The notes beneath the pieces are model-generated. The model was not told where the DNA came from and searched no databases. It was given only the letters and a program-made list of their open reading frames with translations. The translations under genes and the position numbers were made by a program. Below are positions 1 through 4,276 of a stretch of DNA of 7,598 nucleotides, in pieces. Origin of the DNA: Bacteriovoracaceae bacterium (GTDB lineage Bacteria > Bdellovibrionota > Bacteriovoracia > Bacteriovoracales > Bacteriovoracaceae); the NCBI GenBank assembly GCA_023146355.1, contig JAGLCH010000398.1:1-7598 (forward strand). Reading direction: 5' to 3'. Each line of letters begins with the position of its first letter. The stretch's first letter is position 1.

Positions 1-740
1 TCGCCGTTATTATCAAAGCTAACATATGCGCCAAGTTTTCCTTCTTTAGTGAAGAAGGCAAGTTCTGAGGCCGCATCTGATTTTGTGGAACGATATAAGT
101 CGGTGAGTGCCTGGCCAATCCAATCATTCTTAATAAAGATTGTCAGGACTGCCTGAACTTCTCCATAGCCATCATCAACAATAGTAGAGAAGTGATTACC
201 TACAATCTCTGTTCCATACAAACTTTTGGCAATATCGTCTTTCTGCATAGGTCCAACATATGAACCAAAAATATTCTTTTTCAGATCTTCTACAAATTTT
301 TGATTACGCGCTTTGATGAACCATTCTTTATTGGATACATTTAGACCAGAAATCCCCTTATAGTTAAGTTCTTTACCCTTTGAGTTCATGGAATTGGTGG
401 CAAGAACCTCACCTTTTGGGGTAACGAGTGCCATGTAGCCAAAGTCAGGATAGAGAGTCATCATCTCATCAAAAACATATTTAATTTCTTCTTTGTCTGT
501 TGTTTTAAGAGAAGTGTTTTTTGCTATGGCCTGTACGTTATGGTACTTGGCGTGAAAAACCTCAGATAGTGACTTTACTAGCACTTCACTGTAGAGCTGC
601 ATGTTTTTGCCGATCTCATTTTTTTGCATTCCAATGCCGCGATTAAAAATCATCAGTAAAATAAATGCAAAGAGAAAAACGGATCCAAAGTTAATAACAA
701 ATAACTTGGCCGTTAGGTTTAGTCGGCGAAAAATACTCAT
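1..740 (-). CDS. Membrane-anchored Cache-domain sensor, N-terminal part (probable methyl-accepting chemotaxis protein)
   Basis: This is the first 246 codons of a minus-strand gene whose 3' end lies beyond the left edge. The start is the ATG at 738-740, preceded by GGAG (746-749) five bases away. The protein opens with a short basic stretch (MSIFRRLNLTAK) and one strong membrane helix at about residues 12-33. About 200 residues without a further membrane segment follow, predicted to be periplasmic. Residues about 85-240 read like a double-Cache (dCache_1) ligand-binding domain: YPDFGYMALVTPKGEVLAT, then GLNVSNKEWFIKA in the place of the usual 'D-S-R-E-Y-F' motif, then a beta-rich half with QAVLTIFIKNDW. 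In known families this layout precedes a second helix, HAMP, and a chemotaxis signalling, GGDEF or kinase module. The output module is not in the window, so 'chemotaxis' is inference. A histidine kinase or diguanylate cyclase is equally possible. The membrane sensor call is firm. Confidence 0.8.
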   Translation of the reverse strand, partial: MSIFRRLNLTAKLFVINFGSVFLFAFILLMIFNRGIGMQKNEIGKNMQLYSEVLVKSLSEVFHAKYHNVQAIAKNTSLKTTDKEEIKYVFDEMMTLYPDFGYMALVTPKGEVLATNSMNSKGKELNYKGISGLNVSNKEWFIKARNQKFVEDLKKNIFGSYVGPMQKDDIAKSLYGTEIVGNHFSTIVDDGYGEVQAVLTIFIKNDWIGQALTDLYRSTKSDAASELAFFTKEGKLGAYVSFDNNG

Positions 741-791
741 ACAATCTCCAAAAGAGCGAATGTCACTCGAGAGTTAATTTACATATAACTG

Positions 792-818
792 TTTTCGGTA
801 TCATAGGATAATTTTTTA
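792..818 (-). promoter_or_regulatory. Candidate sigma-28 (FliA-type) promoter for the Cache sensor gene
   Basis: On the minus strand TAAA (815-818) is followed, after exactly 15 bases, by ACCGAAAA (792-799). The flagellar sigma-28 consensus is TAAA, 15 bases, GCCGATAA, so the -35 core matches fully and the -10 box matches in 6 of 8 positions. It would start transcription about 45 bases before the ATG at 740. The region is A-rich, so TAAA alone carries little weight. A sigma-70-like TATGAT (800-805) sits in the same place but has no good -35 box. Confidence 0.4.
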
Positions 819-863
819 ATGTTTTTTTCTAAATAGATTTAAATTCAGAGAATTTAGTTAAAT

Positions 864-1121
864 TTAAGAGTCTTTAAGTTCAGTTTGTGAGAGAAATTCA
901 ATGGGGTATTGTTGACTCAGTCGATCAAGTAAATAGCAGAGTTCAACCTTAAAATCTACTGAGCACTTTATATCAATATCACGGTAAGGAGAACCCTTTT
1001 CAAAGGGGAGGGTAGAGTAAAATGCCAGTCCTTCGTTGGCCTCCAGTATAAAATAGGTGAACGCAGACTCTTCTTTAGGGATTCGGATTACACTGTGAAA
1101 AAGGGTTTGAACATTCGGCAT
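864..1121 (-). CDS. Small DUF4911-like protein, function unknown
   Basis: This is an 85-residue minus-strand protein. The start is the ATG at 1119-1121, with GAGG about 12 bases upstream, a rather long spacing. There is no signal peptide or membrane segment, so it should be cytoplasmic. The pattern is an N-terminal strand (VIRIPKEE), a helix with FTYFILEANEGLAFYSTL, a loop with FEKGSPYRDI, a strand (IDIKCSVDF) and a C-terminal helix (FKVELCYLLDRLSQQYPI). This resembles my memory of the DUF4911 family of small deltaproteobacteria-type proteins, where an 'ILE..EGLA..STL' segment is followed by a final helix containing LL..L. No catalytic residues are evident and no function is known for that family. 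It lies 123 bp upstream of the Cache sensor in the same orientation, with no terminator hairpin between them, so read-through is possible. It is divergent from the lipoprotein gene. The assignment rests on pattern memory and is tentative; the coding call is fairly safe. Confidence 0.7.
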   Translation of the reverse strand: MPNVQTLFHSVIRIPKEESAFTYFILEANEGLAFYSTLPFEKGSPYRDIDIKCSVDFKVELCYLLDRLSQQYPIEFLSQTELKDS

Positions 1122-1145
1122 AATATGACTACCTCGCTAATATCA

Positions 1146-1173
1146 TTGACTTAAGACTGAGTTGAACTACAAT
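1146..1173 (+). promoter_or_regulatory. Sigma-70-like promoter for the lipoprotein-LysM operon
   Basis: TTGACT (1146-1151) and TACAAT (1168-1173) are separated by 16 bases, close to the TTGACA/TATAAT consensus. Transcription would begin near 1180, leaving a 5' leader of about 58 bases before the GTG at 1238. The leader contains the direct repeats and the palindrome described separately. Confidence 0.65.
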
Positions 1174-1177
1174 TAAA

Positions 1178-1200
1178 AATATGTACTGTTTAATATGTAC
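1178..1200. repeat. 9-bp direct repeat AATATGTAC, two copies
   Basis: AATATGTAC occurs at 1178-1186 and again at 1192-1200, 14 bases apart start to start. The copies lie at or just downstream of the predicted start site of the lipoprotein operon and just before the 16-bp palindrome. Tandem sites of this kind can be half-sites for a regulator, but no known motif is recognised. Confidence 0.5.
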
Positions 1201-1201
1201 C

Positions 1202-1217
1202 TAAACCAATTGGTTTA
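1202..1217. promoter_or_regulatory. Perfect 16-bp palindrome, candidate operator or leader hairpin
   Basis: TAAACCAATTGGTTTA is exactly self-complementary over 16 bases. It lies between the predicted transcription start and the ribosome binding site of the lipoprotein gene, in the gap it shares with the divergent DUF4911-like gene. As DNA it has the symmetry of a dimeric repressor site. As RNA it could form a 6-bp stem with an AAUU loop ending about 6 bases before the Shine-Dalgarno core. There is no T-run, so it is not a terminator. Confidence 0.5.
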
Positions 1218-1222
1218 TATGT

Positions 1223-1230
1223 CACGGAGG
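1223..1230 (+). promoter_or_regulatory. Ribosome binding site fixing a GTG start
   Basis: CACGGAGG ends seven bases before the GTG at 1238. It is the strongest Shine-Dalgarno sequence in the window and settles GTG as the start of the lipoprotein gene. The resulting N-terminus also gives a proper lipoprotein signal peptide. Confidence 0.85.
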
Positions 1231-1237
1231 ACAAAAA

Positions 1238-1960
1238 GTGAATTTGTTTTCACTCTCGAAGCTCAAAAAGAGCTCATTAATTATTGTTGTATCTATGGCC
1301 CTAGTGGGCTGTTCATCTCTCAGTGAGCGCAAATCTTTATTTGGTGCGCGAAAATCCGAGGACCCCAAAACTCAGCTTGTATCAAAGGCCCAATATGACC
1401 AGCTACTCAAAAAATATGAAGAGCTGCTTCAAAAGACTACGAAAGATCAAGGTGTGGCCACCACAGAGCTTTCAGTTAAGGGTGATACTCCAGCCGATAT
1501 TGTGGAAAATCTCTCCAAGGGATCACAGAGAAGTGAATTAACTGAAACGGTTGATCTCTTCGGTACAATGGCCAAGGCAAAATCATTAAGTCGTAAGAAG
1601 CAAGTTGAGATCAAAGCTCCACTCACTACATTAAATATTGAGAATCAAATTATTTCACTACGAAAGGCATGGAAGTATGTCGACGCTAACAAGTTTAATA
1701 AGGCCATGGGTATTTTAAAGGGCCTTGAAGACTCAAATAATGGTCAGGTTAGAGTTAGGGCAAAATATTTGATCGGTGAGATTTTCTATAAACAGGGCAA
1801 CTATGATCTCGCGATGCAGGTTTTTGAAGAAGTTATTCACACTCAAGCTTTTTCCGGTGTGATTTTAGATGCTCTTCGAAGATTAACGATTTGTAGCGAG
1901 AAGCTTAAGCTTCCGAAAAAGAAAGAGTTATATTTCTCAATGTTACACGACTTTTTCTAG
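1238..1960 (+). CDS. TPR-repeat outer-envelope lipoprotein
   Basis: This 240-residue protein starts at GTG 1238. The N-terminus has basic residues (K8, K10, K11), a hydrophobic core (residues 13-23) and the lipobox LVGC with Cys25. It is therefore expected to be cut by signal peptidase II and lipidated. S26-S27 follow the Cys; with no Asp at +2, outer-membrane sorting is likely under the E. coli rule. Residues about 45-68 form a short charged helix (YDQLLKKYEELLQKT), probably coiled coil. The middle is polar linker. Residues about 139-235 are helical repeats of TPR type: AWKYVDANKFNKAMGIL, then RAKYLIGEIFYKQGNYDLAMQVFEEVI with the typical G/Y/A pattern, then a degenerate third unit. Such repeats bind proteins, as in YbgF/CpoB and BamD-like lipoproteins, but this is not clearly either. 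The stop is 15 bp before the LysM gene, so the two are co-transcribed and may work together at the peptidoglycan. The exact function is unknown. Confidence 0.85.
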   Translation: MNLFSLSKLKKSSLIIVVSMALVGCSSLSERKSLFGARKSEDPKTQLVSKAQYDQLLKKYEELLQKTTKDQGVATTELSVKGDTPADIVENLSKGSQRSELTETVDLFGTMAKAKSLSRKKQVEIKAPLTTLNIENQIISLRKAWKYVDANKFNKAMGILKGLEDSNNGQVRVRAKYLIGEIFYKQGNYDLAMQVFEEVIHTQAFSGVILDALRRLTICSEKLKLPKKKELYFSMLHDFF

Positions 1961-1962
1961 GT

Positions 1963-1974
1963 GTAGGTACCTAC
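1963..1974. repeat. Perfect 12-bp palindrome over the LysM gene's ribosome binding site
   Basis: GTAGGTACCTAC is exactly self-complementary and fills most of the 15-bp gap between the lipoprotein and LysM genes. Its left half holds the only Shine-Dalgarno-like bases (AGGT, 1965-1968) for the downstream gene, which is a weak site. It may act in translational coupling or be chance. Confidence 0.4.
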
Positions 1975-1975
1975 T

Positions 1976-4132
1976 GTGATGAAAAAAGAGTTCGCTTTTT
2001 TGACATTTATTTTGCTGCTTTCTTCTAAGGCGTATGCGCAGGAAGCTATCGATGCAGATTCTCTTGAGCTTATAGAGCCTCAGGACATTAACCTCCTTCT
2101 TGAGCAGGATTCTATCGATCAGTCGCCATTAAAAGGTGATAATCTCAATCTTTCAGATGTAGAAGAACTCGATGATCTTGAGGCAATTAAAAATGATTCC
2201 TTTAAACTAAAATACGTTGATGCTCCAAGCGAGTTTGCGCAAAAACCAGAACTTGACTTTTCAGGGGAAAAAACTGAGGTTAAGGCAAATATCGTCAATG
2301 ATAAAACCGCAGCAAAATCAAAAAAGAACCAAAAAACGGACATATTTAATGTTGGAGAGAGTGAAAAGTCTCTTCTAGAAGAATCGAAACTTGTAAGCGG
2401 CAAGATCCCTCAAGGTGAGTGGAATGAAATAGCCACAGCAAGTGAGGTTGATAAGTACGAGATCCAGCAAAATGATTGGCTGTGGAAGATTTCTCAAAAG
2501 CTCTTTGGATCAGGTTTTTATTATTCAAAAGTTTGGGCAATGAACCCACAGATTACTAATCCACACGAAGTTGAACCAGGAATGGTACTCACTTTTGATA
2601 CTGGAACATCTACTGACATTCCTAATGTTAAATTTGGTGAGTTTTCTGAAGAATATTCTGAAAAAGATCTAATTGAGAAGCGAAAGAAAGGGAAGATTGA
2701 TTACCGAGATTTTTCTGACTCTGAGCCACCACCTTGGCTCGCTGAGCGCAAGATACTTAAAGCTAAAGGTACCTATTTTCAGTATATCTCGGAAGAGACC
2801 TATGACGATCTTGAAGATATCGGTAAAAAATCATTAATCACTGAGTATGATAAGTATGAACCACCTGCAACAAGGATTCTAATAAAAGAACCTGGTGAAC
2901 AGTACGACGATACAGGATTTGATAAAACCTCAAAGATTAGTTTCGACTTCTCTGAAGGTTTCTTTCTCAATACATTCATTCTTTCTAATATTATGATCGA
3001 TCTTGGGAAAATTGACTCTTCTTCAAGCACCTCTAGTATGCTTCAAATTCGTGATAGGGTTTTTATTAAGTTTGATTCTCCTGGAAGAGTCAAACCTGGT
3101 GACCTGTTTTCTCTTTATAGACCGGGTGGAAAGGTATCTCATGAGAGTTCCGACAGAGAAGGTTTTAAATATACTGTTGTCGGTCAAGTACGAGCACTTA
3201 AGAAACTTGGCAATCTTTGGGAATGTGAAATCTTTGAATTAAGCGATACCATTGAGCGGGGAGAGCGTGTAACCACTTATATGTCTAAGATAAAAAAGAT
3301 TTATAAGTCTTTTAGTAAGCGTATTATTGAAGCTTCAGTTATGGCCGGCTATGACAAGCTCAGAGATTCATTTGCTTATGGCGATGTTGTTTATCTTGAC
3401 CGTGGGCGAATTGATGGTGTTGAAATTGGTAATATTTTCGAAGTTTATTCAATAACTGACCCTAACAGTAAAAAACAAATTTCAACTGATCCATCGTTTA
3501 AGATCGGAGAGCTAACAGTCATCTCCTTAAGTGATAACTTTGCAACAGCACTTATATCTTCCAGCAACAGCGTCATAAATGCTGGGAGTATCGTTGTTTC
3601 GAAGACTATTGAACATGCTATGCGTGATCAAAAACTAAAGTCCGGTTCAATGCTTGGGAAAATTAAGGAGCTTGAAACTGGAGCTCTAGACGAACTCGAC
3701 ATAGAACTCAACCTTGATAATATAAATGAAGACCTACTAGATAAGGCCGATCAGATTCAGCTAACAGATGATGAACTACAAGAGCTTGAGAGGCAAGAGC
3801 GTGAAAAATCCATAATCAAGGAGCACGAAAAAGACTTAAAGGAGCTAGAGAGGCTTGAGTCTGAGATTACTGAGGCCGAGGCACAGTTAAACGAAGCTCG
3901 AGTAGACGAAGACAAATTTCTTGAGCAGATGAACCTTGATAATTTAGAAAAACAAATTAGTGAACCAAACCCCGATGCCTTTGGCTCACTTGATGAGATT
4001 GAAGAAACTTCTGGTCGCCAATATATGGATCAAGATATTAATAATAAAGAGAATCCATATGGCCTTACAGAATTTGACCTTGAGGAGATAGACGAACTCC
4101 TCAATACAGAAACCAATAAAAAGTCTAGATAA
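1976..4132 (+). CDS. Exported LysM-domain protein with a duplicated FlgT_C-like domain and charged helical tail
   Basis: This is a 718-residue protein. The start is tandem GTG (1976) / ATG (1979); AGGT sits 7 and 10 bases upstream respectively, so either is possible. A signal peptide is clear: MKKEFAFLTFILLLSSKAYA, cleaved before Gln22 or so. Residues 23-150 are acidic, low-complexity linker. Residues about 158-207 are a LysM peptidoglycan-binding module (YEIQQNDWLWKISQKLFG, then VWAMNPQITNPHEVEPGMVLTF). Residues about 358-434 and 468-543 are two copies of one beta-rich domain. Each has 'D-V-Y...G.V..G..F..Y' followed by a 'G......A....S...I..G..V' half, like the FlgT C-terminal domain and similar repeats in other LysM proteins. 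Residues about 590-660 are charged coiled coil (ELERQEREKSIIKEHEKD), followed by an acidic end. It is second in the lipoprotein operon and is followed by a terminator. A periplasmic peptidoglycan-attached scaffold is inferred. No enzymatic motif is seen. Confidence 0.85.
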   Translation: MMKKEFAFLTFILLLSSKAYAQEAIDADSLELIEPQDINLLLEQDSIDQSPLKGDNLNLSDVEELDDLEAIKNDSFKLKYVDAPSEFAQKPELDFSGEKTEVKANIVNDKTAAKSKKNQKTDIFNVGESEKSLLEESKLVSGKIPQGEWNEIATASEVDKYEIQQNDWLWKISQKLFGSGFYYSKVWAMNPQITNPHEVEPGMVLTFDTGTSTDIPNVKFGEFSEEYSEKDLIEKRKKGKIDYRDFSDSEPPPWLAERKILKAKGTYFQYISEETYDDLEDIGKKSLITEYDKYEPPATRILIKEPGEQYDDTGFDKTSKISFDFSEGFFLNTFILSNIMIDLGKIDSSSSTSSMLQIRDRVFIKFDSPGRVKPGDLFSLYRPGGKVSHESSDREGFKYTVVGQVRALKKLGNLWECEIFELSDTIERGERVTTYMSKIKKIYKSFSKRIIEASVMAGYDKLRDSFAYGDVVYLDRGRIDGVEIGNIFEVYSITDPNSKKQISTDPSFKIGELTVISLSDNFATALISSSNSVINAGSIVVSKTIEHAMRDQKLKSGSMLGKIKELETGALDELDIELNLDNINEDLLDKADQIQLTDDELQELERQEREKSIIKEHEKDLKELERLESEITEAEAQLNEARVDEDKFLEQMNLDNLEKQISEPNPDAFGSLDEIEETSGRQYMDQDINNKENPYGLTEFDLEEIDELLNTETNKKSR

Positions 4133-4149
4133 ATAAGATGCACATTTAT

Positions 4150-4173
4150 AGGGAGGCCTTCGTCTCCCTTTTT
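4150..4173 (+). terminator. Intrinsic terminator of the lipoprotein-LysM operon
   Basis: GGGAGGC (4151-4157) pairs with GTCTCCC (4162-4168) around a CTTC loop, including one G-T wobble, and an extra A-T pair closes the base. Five Ts follow at 4169-4173. It lies 18 bases after the LysM gene stop and separates that operon from topA. Confidence 0.88.
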
Positions 4174-4213
4174 AATTCCACCCTCATAATAGTGATTTTT
4201 CTTGAAGAAACAG

Positions 4214-4250
4214 TTGAGTTGTTCAATACTGATCCATGTAACTGTACAAT
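4214..4250 (+). promoter_or_regulatory. Weak candidate promoter region for topA
   Basis: Because a terminator precedes it, topA needs a promoter between 4174 and 4276. Two overlapping sigma-70-like readings exist. One is TTGAGT (4214-4219), 17 bases, TGTAAC (4237-4242). The other is TTCAAT (4222-4227), 17 bases, TACAAT (4245-4250). Each has one good and one poor box, so the exact start is uncertain. Supercoiling control of topA promoters is known in other bacteria but cannot be read here. Confidence 0.4.
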
Positions 4251-4267
4251 TAGCAAATGATACATGA

Positions 4268-4271
4268 GAGG
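4268..4271 (+). promoter_or_regulatory. Ribosome binding site deciding the topA start
   Basis: GAGG lies only two bases before the in-frame GTG at 4274 but five bases before the ATG at 4277. The ATG is therefore the better start, giving 824 residues rather than 825. Confidence 0.65.
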
Positions 4272-4276
4272 TAGTG

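Noticed and set aside
851..864. AATTTA-GT-TAAATT inverted repeat after the DUF4911-like gene as a terminator
   Set aside because: The stem is entirely A-T with a two-base loop and no useful T-run on the minus strand. It is more likely AT-rich chance.
1323..1541. A 72-residue plus-strand open frame inside the lipoprotein gene
   Set aside because: It lies in another frame of a gene with a clear lipobox and TPRs, and it has no ribosome binding site.
2119..2403. Minus-strand Ser/Phe-rich open frame inside the LysM gene; similar ones at 2346-2549 and 2800-3030
   Set aside because: These are antisense shadows of an acidic, Ser- and Lys-rich coding region, with no start signals or family likeness.
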